Assembly (NCBI GenBank): GCA_016712345.1
Contig: JADJRH010000011.1
Location: 2,480,001 to 2,544,000 of the forward strand
Reading direction: 5' to 3'
DNA length: 64,000 bases
Origin: Polyangiaceae bacterium
Lineage (GTDB): Bacteria; Myxococcota_A; Polyangia; Polyangiales; Polyangiaceae
The notes beneath the pieces are model-generated. The model saw only the letters and a list, made by a program, of their open reading frames with translations, did no database searches and was not told the origin of the DNA. The position numbers and the translations under genes were made by a program. Positions 1 to 8,671 of this stretch are shown here, piece by piece; the first letter of the stretch is position 1; every line of letters begins with the position of its first letter.

Positions 1-1486
1 GATGTCGTCGCTGCCGTTTTTAATTGTGTACTTTGTGAGCGTCACGTAGTCGCGCTCGATTTCAAGCTGCCCCGCTTCAATCTTGGCAACGCGTGCTCCC
101 TCGGAGTGATCGTCGCGGCTGTGGTCAACGGCAAGCCCGCGTTCAAGCGCAAAAGGCACCGTGGCTGTGGCACCGGGCGGCAGCGGATCGACCATGCCTT
201 GGCCGAGGAAGGAGCCGTTTGCGAACACAGCAATCGGTCCCCGTTCAAGCAGGCCTTTTGTGTCGTTGGTAAAGCGCGCCACGCGGAACGGATGGGAGGC
301 GGACTCGGGAACACCGCCGTCGGGTGAAAACAGAAAGCTTGCGTCGCCGGGCACTTTTTTGGCCACGAGCAGCACCATCGTCGCGCTCTTGTCGGGGATA
401 TCCACGGTGAAGGGTAGGTCATACCGAGTGGAACCACCTTCCATCGCCACCGCCGCGAGTGCACTCACGCTGCGCGGTTGAGAGGGCATGACACCCGTGG
501 GCTTGGGAGCTTCCATGGGGCCCCTTGTGTACCCACCCTTGTCGCGCGCTATTCCGGCTGTCAGAGTTGCCGGTGCCGCGGCGGGCGCGTTGGGCTTGAA
601 CGCACGCTTCTTTTCGGCTTTGGAGTACTCCGCGGCGGCAACTTCTTTTTCCTCGAGGTAACCCTCTTCGTCGTCATCCCCAGGCATTCCACCGCCTGCC
701 CAGGCCGGCGCGGGTGGAGGAGGCGGAGCGCTCTGCGCGAGGCTTGTTTCACCGGTTGGAATCGATCCAAACACCTCGCCTTGGTCGGTCACCACAGGTC
801 GAGTGGGAATGACCGGTTTGTCGAGCATCGCCTGAAAGGCGAGGGGAGCGCCGGCAACAAGCGACAACGTAATGCCGTGCCAGTTTTCTCCCGACTGGTT
901 TTGAACAATACCCCACACCTGCAAATCAGCCGTTTTCGACGCCGCTGAAGCTCCTTTTGCCAAGCCTCCGTCGGCCGCCGATTTGCCCGATCCGTCGTCG
1001 ATCACCAGGCGGTATGACGGCCGCCAAACCGGTGTTTCCGCCACATAGCCCACCAGGAGGTCATGCTCGGCGCCGTCGAGCGTGAGAGTCACTTTTTCGA
1101 GTTTGTCTTTTTTTGGCGTCGGGCTTTTTGGTGACCGGGGGCTTGAGCAAAATCTCATAACGCGGGTCCACCGGCTCTTCGTCGGCGTCGTCGGCATCTT
1201 TGTCGAGATCCACGGGAAAAGAAGCCGATCGAACGCTGCTTCCACCCTGTTCCATCACCGCGAGCGTTGCCAAAAAGTCGCCCACTTTTTCGTTTCGAAC
1301 GCGGAAGGTCACCTGGTTGGTATCCACGCGACCGGCGCGCTCAAAATACGCCACTCCGTTGCGGTAAATCACCACCCGCCGCAATGCCAGTGCGGGCGCC
1401 TGAACGTCGGGGCCGTGTGTACACCCGAGCGAAAAAAGAGAAATGACCGACAGGCCGAGCGCGGAAAGGAGGCCCAAATGACGCAT
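1..1486 (-). CDS. DUF4139 family lipoprotein, frameshifted and cut by the window edge
   Basis: The N-terminus is a signal peptide ending in a lipobox (LFSLGC, Cys about residue 22), so the protein should be an envelope lipoprotein. The first ~120 residues (VVIYRNGVAYFERAG and on) and the remainder (PVWRPSYRLVIDD; GPIAVFANGSFLGQG; LPPGATATVPFALERG) match the layout of DUF4139 proteins, whose function is not established. The two parts are in different frames: the first frame ends at 1061, and the second runs open to base 1. The switch falls at a run of seven T (1108-1114; A7 on the coding strand); removing one A restores one frame. The middle region is Pro/Ala/Glu rich, as in relatives. Start ATG at 1486. 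Seen: frames and motifs; inferred: indel or assembly error. Confidence 0.75.
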
Positions 1487-1569
1487 GGTGGTCTCTCTAG
1501 CTCAGTCAACGCCGGAACTGAAGGTGAAGCACGGATCAAAGTGAGTTTGCTGTACACTCGCCGCCGGCA

Positions 1570-2319
1570 ATGAAACCCCGCGCGCTTCAATTGGCAGCTT
1601 CTCGGTGGCGCGCCGCTCCCGACCGCTCCCAAATGGACGTTCTTTCCACCCATGCGGCCGTGGTGATTCGGTCGCTCGTTTCACCTTCCACATGCGAAGA
1701 GTGGGTAGATCGAATCTACAAGGCCAAACGGTTGTGGACTTCAGACTTTCATGGTGAACAGTTTAGTTTGGGTAGAGCGTTTTATACTCACCTTGAAACC
1801 GATCGCGACGGTGAATACTTCGCCGGATCTACCCAGTCCGATGCGCTTGTTGAACGTACGTTGCCGGGCATGCAAGCAGAAATGCGGTCGGTTTTGGCAA
1901 GCCTCGTCGGCGGCTCGGTGCGGCAACGTTTCGGGTTCTGCGGCCCGGGTGTACACATTTTCCCCGCCGGCGGTAAGGTGGCGCGCGACGGGGGCGTTGT
2001 CCATTTTGATGTGGAAGGGTTGACCCCTCACCAAATTCAACGTCGAAAACGCGCTGTTTCACTGGTGATCATGTTGCAAACCCCCGAAAGGGGAGGTGGA
2101 CTCCGCCTGTGGAATGCCACCTACAGGGGAAGCGAATTTCCGTCTGACAGTCAACTTTCATCCCCCTTTCAGACCGTCAGGTATTTCACAGGTGACGCCC
2201 TTCTTACAAACAGTTTAACCCTCCACCAAATCCGACCTTTTTCGGGCAACCGCGACCGAATCAGTATCACCGTTCACGCCGTTAGCGTGGACACCCACGT
2301 ATGGGAATGCTGGTTTTAG
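1570..2319 (+). CDS. 2-oxoglutarate/Fe(II)-dependent oxygenase-like protein
   Basis: A 249-residue soluble protein with the facial-triad pattern of the cupin-fold 2OG/Fe(II) oxygenases: HFD (H145, D147), a distal His (H219 in LTLHQIRPFSG) followed after about ten residues by an Arg (R230 in RDRISITVHA) that could hold the 2-oxoglutarate carboxylate. The segment RAVSLVIMLQTPERGGGLRLW resembles the central strands of prolyl-hydroxylase-like members (only the pattern is judged here). Substrate unknown. ATG at 1633 (Met22) is an alternative start; neither has a convincing Shine-Dalgarno. It stands alone and convergent to the unknown gene at 2326-2892, at the edge of a cluster with two other 2OG-oxygenase-like genes. 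Product class fairly sure, reaction not. Confidence 0.65.
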   Translation: MKPRALQLAASRWRAAPDRSQMDVLSTHAAVVIRSLVSPSTCEEWVDRIYKAKRLWTSDFHGEQFSLGRAFYTHLETDRDGEYFAGSTQSDALVERTLPGMQAEMRSVLASLVGGSVRQRFGFCGPGVHIFPAGGKVARDGGVVHFDVEGLTPHQIQRRKRAVSLVIMLQTPERGGGLRLWNATYRGSEFPSDSQLSSPFQTVRYFTGDALLTNSLTLHQIRPFSGNRDRISITVHAVSVDTHVWECWF

Positions 2320-2325
2320 TGCGAC

Positions 2326-2892
2326 CTATACAATGGGCCGAAAGTAATGAAACTTGGGGTCGCGCAGGTCTTCAGGTGTCAGCGCCCAGCCGTCTTCCTG
2401 CGGAATGAGGTACAGGGTAGATCGGTCCACAACGGCGAAGTTGATGTGCCGCACAGCCCGCAAAATGCGCTCAAACGTTCGGTGTTGCCAAAGGTACGCT
2501 TCAGGAATGTTGCACGCCTCCGCAAGCCGCCGCTCAGAATCGGTTCCGCGCAGCATTAAACACGCCATTGTGACTGTCAGGTACCGTTCGCCCCCGCGGT
2601 AAGGTTCGCCTTCCGCCGACGGGACTTTTCGAGCGCCTTCCTCGGTCATCAGGCCTTCTTTCCACATCTGAAAGTCGCTCTGCGCTTTGGCGGCATCATC
2701 CCAAAAATCCCAACACCCGAGATGCCACAGCTGCGGGCGCTCCATCACCGCGTTGGCCGTTCGAGTGAACATTTCCCAAAGTTGACCCGCGCTCGGCTCG
2801 GCGGTGTCCGCGCGAAGCAAATCGGCAAGCCCGCTCACAAAGGACGGCTCGTATCGCAGGCACATTTCGATGGCGAAAATGGATCGTGTCAA
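2326..2892 (-). CDS. Uncharacterised protein, 188 aa
   Basis: I do not recognise this family. The protein is soluble, mostly helical in character, rich in Trp and aromatic residues in the middle (LWHLGCWDFWDD) and has no signal peptide or membrane segment. It lies six bases downstream of the membrane-anchored unknown gene 2899-4212, itself overlapping the 2OG-oxygenase-like gene 4197-5054, so the three probably form one transcript read leftwards. The C-terminal half (residues ~125-188, VRHINFAVVDRSTLYLIPQ) looks like a compact alpha/beta segment. Its placement suggests a role tied to that of the neighbouring oxygenase, which is inference only. Confidence 0.6.
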   Translation of the reverse strand: MTRSIFAIEMCLRYEPSFVSGLADLLRADTAEPSAGQLWEMFTRTANAVMERPQLWHLGCWDFWDDAAKAQSDFQMWKEGLMTEEGARKVPSAEGEPYRGGERYLTVTMACLMLRGTDSERRLAEACNIPEAYLWQHRTFERILRAVRHINFAVVDRSTLYLIPQEDGWALTPEDLRDPKFHYFRPIV

Positions 2893-2898
2893 CCTGAC

Positions 2899-4212
2899 TT
2901 ACCCTCCTCCCCATGACGAACCGGATGCTCGATTAAACGACCCACTCCGCAGGGCGTATGGCCCCGTCACCTGATTTGTTTCTTTATCCACCTTCACGCG
3001 AACCGTTCCGAGCGTTTGATCGCCCGGATCCGGTAATTGCGGGGCCGCTTGCCAGATCACGGCGGCCTCGTTTTCCGGCACAGGCACCGCGATGGGAGTT
3101 GGAACCGGCGGAGGAACCTTCCATTTGTAATGAGCAAAAAAGCCGTCTTGCGCGCCACGCGACCCGCCGAACCTGACAGTGCTGTCCACCCCGGGGTAAA
3201 ACGCGTCGATATTGATGGCTCGCACTTGAATGCCTTTGAGCACCCATTCTGCCAGTGTGGTCCCAACATCTCGAAGGTCGACTGGGGCCGTTTTCGCGTT
3301 GGTCACGTACATTACCCGCTTGATTTCTGCGGACACCATGTCTTGCGCGGAGGGTAGACGCGCCAGCCAGCGATTATCGAACTGGTTTTCGTCATCGGTA
3401 TAGGGGGCAAGCCTCTGACGGTCGAGAACGAACGCGGGCGCGTCGTTGGGCGAGCGGATCCTCTGCGCCTGGGCAAATTGCGGTTGGTAATAAACCGCGG
3501 CCGCAAGGGTAAGGTGGGCCGCCACGACACCGCGGGGATGTGGCCAATTTTCAAACAAACACACCGGCTCAAACCAACTGCAAGCCCCCGCCGCGGCGGC
3601 CACCGCCTGCGGACCGTCAAGATCAAACACAATGGCCACTTTACCCTCCGTGGCCAGCGTCAAAAGGACAGCCAACGCTTTGCCCGCGGCTTCAGCCACT
3701 TTCATCGCCGGGGTGTAAATGGGCTTGAGCGCTGTTGCCAGACTCGTCGCCGGCCCGTCGTCGGAAAGGACAATCGTTCGAGGGGAGGCCCACGGCGCTT
3801 GGAGCAGAGTGGGCACATACCATTTTTGAAATGTCTTACTCACCGGGGTGAGATCACGCATCAGTCGTGGCAACGCTTCAGCCGCATACGTTGTTGTGTA
3901 CGTTGCATCAAAAGCAACGGTTTCACTCGTCGCGCCGAAATTCCATCCAAACTCGCGCTGAACATCCAACGAAGGGCGACGCTCTTCACGTGCGCCGTCG
4001 TCGACAGCTGCGCTTACAGCAAGGCCAATCATCGCCACGCCCACGGCCGAAGCCGCGAGCGCGGTGATCAGTGAGCGCCGCGTTTTGAGGGCCGCTGCTT
4101 CTCCCAACTCACGATTCCACCAGTGAGAGCCGATAATCCCGGCTTTGCTGACGTGACCTTCGCGCACGAAGGGATTGCGATTGGGCGCCTGCGCTGTCAA
4201 CGGCCCCTCCAC
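2899..4212 (-). CDS. Uncharacterised membrane-anchored protein, 437 aa
   Basis: Function not recognised. One transmembrane helix near the N-terminus (residues ~47-68, LITALAASAVGVAMIGLAV) follows a positively charged stretch (KTRR), so about 45 residues should be cytoplasmic and the remaining ~365 in the periplasm. The periplasmic part holds a Trp/Pro-containing segment (WFEPVCLFENWPHPRGVV, residues ~220-240) and a Pro-rich linker (KVPPPVPTPIAVPVP) before a low-complexity Ser/Gly C-terminus. The gene starts inside the end of the upstream 2OG-oxygenase-like gene (16-base overlap) and is followed six bases later by gene 2326-2892. Translational coupling of all three is likely. No enzymatic motif is visible. 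Confidence 0.6.
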   Translation of the reverse strand: MEGPLTAQAPNRNPFVREGHVSKAGIIGSHWWNRELGEAAALKTRRSLITALAASAVGVAMIGLAVSAAVDDGAREERRPSLDVQREFGWNFGATSETVAFDATYTTTYAAEALPRLMRDLTPVSKTFQKWYVPTLLQAPWASPRTIVLSDDGPATSLATALKPIYTPAMKVAEAAGKALAVLLTLATEGKVAIVFDLDGPQAVAAAAGACSWFEPVCLFENWPHPRGVVAAHLTLAAAVYYQPQFAQAQRIRSPNDAPAFVLDRQRLAPYTDDENQFDNRWLARLPSAQDMVSAEIKRVMYVTNAKTAPVDLRDVGTTLAEWVLKGIQVRAINIDAFYPGVDSTVRFGGSRGAQDGFFAHYKWKVPPPVPTPIAVPVPENEAAVIWQAAPQLPDPGDQTLGTVRVKVDKETNQVTGPYALRSGSFNRASGSSWGGG

Positions 4213-5054
4213 GTGCGTTCGATGCGCTCCAAAAACGATGGGTCAAAGCGGCCGTCCACTCGAATGGAATACCGGAACCGGTTCGACGTGACTACCCCGT
4301 GATAGTCAAAGTCGTTAAACCAATACGCTTGGCAGTTGACCCTGACTTCTTGTTGAAGCGTTTCGTCCCACAAAAAAAGCTCTTTGTCGCCGCCCGGTAC
4401 AATCGTGATGAAGTGATCCACATCTTTTTGTTCGGCGGGATCGCCGTCGCGATGGACCGTTCCGTAGTCAAATGCTTCAAGCCCCATCACATTGCAGCGG
4501 CCTACTTCTACAAAGGGTAGAGTTTTTACAAACGCGATTGTTTTTGGAAAAAACGCCTGCGCCGTGCGGGTAAACGTTTTACCGGTGCCGCTCGACTTAT
4601 CGGTCCACAACCGATTGGGAATGAGTTCAACATACCCTTTCCAGGGAAAATAAACGCCGTGGCGAACTTTAAGCCATGCGAGTTGACGCCTTGAAAGTGG
4701 CACTTTTCGTTCTTCACCGAAGTCGCCGCTCTGAGGGTCTACCCCTTCCCAAGCGCGCGGATCGTCGGCCAGCGATCGAAGGGTTTCAACCTCGGCGGGG
4801 CCCATCGATCGAATCACTTCCACATAGTCCACAAGCGCTTCGTCCACGCGCGACGCGGGCATGATGCCCATCGATCGGTGGCTCCCGCCGGTCATGTCCA
4901 GGGGAAGTTGCGCGAGCGCCAAACACACCTCTTCGTGGATTTCCGGGAGCGCCTCAAGGTTTAGCTCGCGCGTGACATCGATGTACACATGCCCCCAAAT
5001 ACCCTTAATGCCCGGCCAACGGCGGCCGTCGGGACTTTGGGCGCCGACCATCAT
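4197..5054 (-). CDS. Aspartyl/asparaginyl-hydroxylase-like 2OG oxygenase
   Basis: A 285-residue protein carrying the metal and cosubstrate pattern of 2OG/Fe(II) oxygenases: HRDGD (H201, D203), a distal His in FNDFDYHGV (H252) and an Arg-bearing strand RYSIRVDG (R261/R265). It is a clear paralogue of gene 7817-8671: both share RHGVYFPWK around residue 131, a FPKTI segment and the YWFND-DYHGV/RYSIR-DG block in the same order and at the same length. The block resembles AspH-like hydroxylases, but the true substrate (protein side chain or small metabolite) cannot be told. First gene of a leftward operon with 2899-4212 (overlapping) and 2326-2892. The start ATG at 5054 is followed by another ATG; either could serve. 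Confidence 0.7.
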   Translation of the reverse strand: MMVGAQSPDGRRWPGIKGIWGHVYIDVTRELNLEALPEIHEEVCLALAQLPLDMTGGSHRSMGIMPASRVDEALVDYVEVIRSMGPAEVETLRSLADDPRAWEGVDPQSGDFGEERKVPLSRRQLAWLKVRHGVYFPWKGYVELIPNRLWTDKSSGTGKTFTRTAQAFFPKTIAFVKTLPFVEVGRCNVMGLEAFDYGTVHRDGDPAEQKDVDHFITIVPGGDKELFLWDETLQQEVRVNCQAYWFNDFDYHGVVTSNRFRYSIRVDGRFDPSFLERIERTWRGR

Positions 5055-5148
5055 AAAAAGACATCACCAAACCTTGATGGTGTACGCAAGGGGAGGTTTC
5101 GCGCGCCGAGCCTTGTGCAGCGCGCCGCCCGTCCGATAACGTCGCATT

Positions 5149-6006
5149 ATGGAAGTAGGCACGGGCCAAACCGCGGCTTTCGGCGCGATAACAATTATTG
5201 GCCTGCTGATCATACACCGCTTGATCCAGCGGATTTTTGATCCGAAAAGCACCCTGCGAGCCAACTTTTTAGGCGACAACACCGCTCTCGCGCTTCGGGA
5301 AGTGGGAGACGTGTTGGCGGTGTTTCTTATCGCTCCTGCCATTGTCAAAAACTGCGTGCTCGGTGAAAACCTCACTCACGACATCACCTGGACCGCCGCA
5401 TTTGCAGCACTGGGGCTCGTGCTTTTGGAGCTGACAGGTTTCGTGGGCATGCGCGTGCTTCTGAAAAAGAAGCTCCTTGTCGCGCTCGATCGCAATAACA
5501 AGGCCGCGGGAGTAGCCGCCGCTTGTCATGTCATCGCCATGGGGCTTTTGGTGTCGCGTGCGATGGCCGGAAACTCGCCCACATCCATTGGCCTGTCGCT
5601 CGCTTTTTTTGCGATCGCGGTGGTCACTCACCAGGTGCTTTTGATCGCGTTTCGTGCGCTCACAACGTACGACGAGGCCGAACAAATCGAGGGTGAAAAT
5701 GCCGCCGCCGCGTTGAGCTGGGGAGGTCTCTCCATTGGCGTGGCCATCATTTTGGCCCGCGCTCTCACCGGCGATTTTGAGAAGTGGTCCACATCGCTCG
5801 TTGGGTTTGGCCTGCTCGCCGCCACATCCCTTGGGTTTTACCCGCTCCGGCAAATTGTTGTTTCAGGCTTGATCGCAGGCAGTTTGCCGCGTTTTCGAGG
5901 CGGCGCTTTGGATGAAGCCGTAGGCCGCGATCGAAAGATCGGCGCCGCCGCTCTCGAAGCCTCCTGCTACATCGGCGCCGCGCTCGCGTTGTTTTTGCTC
6001 GCATGA
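5149..6006 (+). CDS. DUF350 family integral membrane protein
   Basis: About 285 residues with roughly eight hydrophobic helices arranged as two similar four-helix halves, as in DUF350 (YjfL-like) proteins. Each half carries an acidic/polar motif between helices (LREVGDVLAVFL; GENAAAALSWGG). The gene overlaps the downstream ATP-grasp gene by four bases (ATGA), so the two are translationally coupled. The pairing of a DUF350 membrane protein with a glutathionylspermidine-synthase-type ATP-grasp enzyme is the same as in the E. coli yjf locus (yjfL, yjfC), which supports both calls. Role unknown; a membrane platform or transporter for the ligase product is a guess. Divergent from the 2OG-oxygenase operon at 5054. 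Confidence 0.75.
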   Translation: MEVGTGQTAAFGAITIIGLLIIHRLIQRIFDPKSTLRANFLGDNTALALREVGDVLAVFLIAPAIVKNCVLGENLTHDITWTAAFAALGLVLLELTGFVGMRVLLKKKLLVALDRNNKAAGVAAACHVIAMGLLVSRAMAGNSPTSIGLSLAFFAIAVVTHQVLLIAFRALTTYDEAEQIEGENAAAALSWGGLSIGVAIILARALTGDFEKWSTSLVGFGLLAATSLGFYPLRQIVVSGLIAGSLPRFRGGALDEAVGRDRKIGAAALEASCYIGAALALFLLA

Positions 6007-7271
6007 CATCACATCCGGGATTTGACAGTTACGACGCATTTGCAAGGGCGCTGATCGACGACGGTGTACTCACCGACCCGTGGCTCGACGGCAAGCCGCG
6101 GTTTGACCTCGATGTGATTCGGCTGAGTGTACACACTGCGGAACGGCTTGCCACCGCAGCGCGAGATGCGGCCTTCCTGTGGAACGAAGCCGTTCGAGTT
6201 GTGTCCGACGACGCCGCGCTCCTTGATGACTTCTACGCGCTCACTCCCGTTCAAAAAGTGATGTTTTCGGCGTCCCAACCGCTCTGGCACGGCATCGCCA
6301 GGGCTGATGTTTTTTTCACCTCCGACGGCGGGTTGGCTGTTGCAGAACTCAACTGCGATACACCCACGGGTGAGGCCGAGGCGGTCACGCTGAGCGCGTT
6401 TGCCCAGAAAAATGAGCCTCATCTGCTCAACCCAAACGCCGAACTCGGAGACCGCTTTGTTGAAATGTTGTTCGTCGTTCGCGATGCGATCGTCGGACCA
6501 AACGCCGAAAAAACAGTGGGTATTGTGTACCCAACCGAACTGACCGAAGATCTGTCGCTGGTTCGGCTTTACAAAAAGTGGCTTGAAAAGGCGGGATTGT
6601 CGGTGGCGCTTGGGTCGCCCTACAACCTTCGCCGCGCGGACAGCGACGGCGCACTCCGGGTGTTTGACGAGTCCGTGGGGCTGCTCGTTCGGCATTACAA
6701 AACAGACTGGTGGAGCGAACGGGCATCGGCATGGGATGACGAAGTTGTCGCCGACGCTGCGCCGCTTGCGGGGCCGCTTCACGCTGCGCTGATGGCTCAG
6801 GCCGACGGAAAAACGGCGATCGTCAACCCGTTCGGGGCGGTGGTTGCGCAAAACAAACGCACCATGGCCCTCATGTGGGAGCACATTCATCGGTTCTCGG
6901 TGCGCGCTCAAGATCTCATCCGCGAGATCATCCCCGTCACGTTTCGGCTTGAATCGGCGCATCCCGCGATGGTGCGGTCGCGGCGCGAAGACTGGGTATT
7001 GAAGAGCGACTACGGGGCTGAAGGTGACGAGGTTGTCATTGGGCGTCAGTGTACACAAGCCCAATGGGAAGAAAGTTTGGATCACGCGCGCCGGGGCAAA
7101 TGGATCGCGCAGCGTTTTTTTGAAGCGAAACGAGACGAGGCCGACCGCGCGACGAACTACGGCGTATTCGTGATCGCCGGCGAGCCGTGCGGTGTGTACG
7201 CAAGGCGCGACACCGCCGCCACCCATGTCGGCTCGCTCAGCGTGCCCGTGATGATCGATCCGGACGCCTGA
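6003..7271 (+). CDS. Glutathionylspermidine-synthase-type ATP-grasp ligase
   Basis: A 422-residue soluble protein matching the preATP-grasp and ATP-grasp domains of glutathionylspermidine synthase/YjfC: an acidic substrate-side motif AELNCDTPTGEAEA (residues ~117-130, usual form E-x-N-x-D-x-P-x-G), a central Rossmann-like part, and the nucleotide-binding strand WVLKSDYGAEGDEVVIG (residues ~333-349) followed by WIAQRFFE. The N-terminal amidase domain of bifunctional Gsp synthetase is absent, as in YjfC. The family joins a carboxylate to an amine with ATP; the partners here are unknown. It sits directly after the DUF350 gene (four-base overlap) and beside oxygenase genes, which suggests that the product, or its target, is also hydroxylated. 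Confidence 0.75.
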   Translation: MTSHPGFDSYDAFARALIDDGVLTDPWLDGKPRFDLDVIRLSVHTAERLATAARDAAFLWNEAVRVVSDDAALLDDFYALTPVQKVMFSASQPLWHGIARADVFFTSDGGLAVAELNCDTPTGEAEAVTLSAFAQKNEPHLLNPNAELGDRFVEMLFVVRDAIVGPNAEKTVGIVYPTELTEDLSLVRLYKKWLEKAGLSVALGSPYNLRRADSDGALRVFDESVGLLVRHYKTDWWSERASAWDDEVVADAAPLAGPLHAALMAQADGKTAIVNPFGAVVAQNKRTMALMWEHIHRFSVRAQDLIREIIPVTFRLESAHPAMVRSRREDWVLKSDYGAEGDEVVIGRQCTQAQWEESLDHARRGKWIAQRFFEAKRDEADRATNYGVFVIAGEPCGVYARRDTAATHVGSLSVPVMIDPDA

Positions 7272-7816
7272 CCGCCGAGGCGAATCACAAGGCCAAGGCG
7301 AAGCGCGGTCACGGAGGTTCTTGTTTCTTTCGCTGCAATAGACATCCGCAACGTGACTCCGAACCTGACAGGTCTTTTTTGCGGCTGATGCAGGTTGATT
7401 GCAGGATGAAGTACAAAAAAATTCCGTGGATCTCTGTGATCTCCGTGCCTCCTGGGTAACTTCCCTTTAGCGGAACGTTCTGCAAGGCACGGATCCAGTC
7501 TTGTCGAGACGTTTGGGACACCCTTGCCCGTCGCCAAGCGGAAAAGCGAACAGCGTGGCGCGTCGGGTTCTCCAGATGGAGTTCTGTGGCGAGCGCAGCC
7601 ACGACGAAAACGAGAGACCGGCGAGACCGGTGGATGGCGACGTGATGGACATCTCAAGTCGCCGGACCTCCCAGAACGGGCTCTTTTCTGCTGCATCGAC
7701 AACTCAACCGCAACGAGTTACTCGCCGTTCGAATGAGGCGCATGCGCCGCTGGGGAACTCCGTGTTGAATACGACGTGTCAGGTGAGTGGGCATTTCAGG
7801 TCGTTGCGCGGCGGTT
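7272..7816. repeat. Gene-free stretch with dispersed-repeat copy A (7498-7634)
   Basis: No convincing gene. The part 7498-7634 is one of three copies of a ~140-bp dispersed repeat (others: 38656-38778, opposite orientation; 44116-44262, same orientation). Shared landmarks in order: CACCCTTGCCCG, an AAAGCG-AGCGTGGCGCG block, TGGAGTTCTG, and GACGAAAACGAGAG at the right end, followed in copies A and C by CCGGCGAGACCGG. To its left, 7424-7446 holds a low-information CTCTGTGATCTCCGTG stretch. The downstream gene pair converges here, so the repeat lies between two 3' ends. The open frames inside are not conserved in frame between copies and are not counted as genes. Confidence 0.65.
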
Positions 7817-8671
7817 TCAGCGGGCAAAGTCGCGTTTGGTGCGCATCGAGCGCTCCAAATCGCGCAGAAACGAAGGCTCAAACGTCCCGTCAATGCGAAT
7901 CGAGTAACGGAAAAAAGGGTCGGGCAACACGCCGTGGTAGTCCATGTCGTTAAACCAATACACGCGCGCATCCACAACAAGGGGCTCATCGTCCTCGGCG
8001 TTGCAGAGGTAAAAACGCTTGGTTTGGCGTGGCTCGATTGAGATCGACTGAGCCACTTGGAGAGCGCGGCCCGGCTCGGTGTCGCGATGAAGCGGCGCGT
8101 GATCGTTGGGCTCCAAGCCGAAGATCACAACGCGCCCAATCTCCCGAAACGGCAAGCTTGAGATGTGCTCAATCGTCTTGGGAAACACCTCTTTCGCTTC
8201 GTCTGAAAAACCCTTCCCGGCGCCCGAGTGTTTGTCTTCCCATTTGTCGTTTTCGAGCAGGTGGTAACAAACCTTCCACGGGAAGTAGACGCCGTGGCGG
8301 TACGAAAGCCACTTCATTTGAGCGAGATTCAAAGGGTGATCCGTTTCATCGCCGAACTGGACGTCACCCGCGTCCAGGTCCACTTCGTCGTCGCCGAGAG
8401 CCGCGAGTTCTTCGAGTTCGTCGCGGTTCATCCCCTCCACAACGTGCATGAGATCGATGTAGCCGTCTTCCATTTGCCAAGGCGCAACAACGCCCATCCA
8501 TTTGAGGCTGCCACCTGTGTACACAGGCGTCACGCGCACCAGACCGCGGGTGACCTCGACATCGATTTCCTCAAGGGCGACGGTCGAAAGCAGGTGCTCC
8601 AAGTTGAGAAATGGCTGGCCAAATAGGCCGATAATGGGCGCTTTTCGCTTCACCCGGTTGTCAGACGTCAT
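7817..8671 (-). CDS. Aspartyl/asparaginyl-hydroxylase-like 2OG oxygenase, paralogue
   Basis: With the start at 8671 (ATGACG, overlapping the end of the Rieske gene by 11 bases) the protein is 284 residues, the same length as its paralogue at 4197-5054. It keeps the same putative catalytic set: HRDTE (H195, D197), FNDMDYHGV (H246) and RYSIRIDG (R255/R259). The shared blocks RHGVYFPWK and FPKTI are also present. A start at 8713 would overlap the upstream gene by 53 bases and add 14 residues absent in the paralogue, so 8671 is preferred. Overlap with the Rieske oxygenase gene implies one transcript and related roles. The substrate is not known. Confidence 0.7.
   Translation of the reverse strand: MTSDNRVKRKAPIIGLFGQPFLNLEHLLSTVALEEIDVEVTRGLVRVTPVYTGGSLKWMGVVAPWQMEDGYIDLMHVVEGMNRDELEELAALGDDEVDLDAGDVQFGDETDHPLNLAQMKWLSYRHGVYFPWKVCYHLLENDKWEDKHSGAGKGFSDEAKEVFPKTIEHISSLPFREIGRVVIFGLEPNDHAPLHRDTEPGRALQVAQSISIEPRQTKRFYLCNAEDDEPLVVDARVYWFNDMDYHGVLPDPFFRYSIRIDGTFEPSFLRDLERSMRTKRDFAR

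Noticed and set aside
478..948. 156-residue rightward open frame
   Set aside because: Antisense to the DUF4139 gene; Arg/Gly/Cys-rich and without family resemblance.
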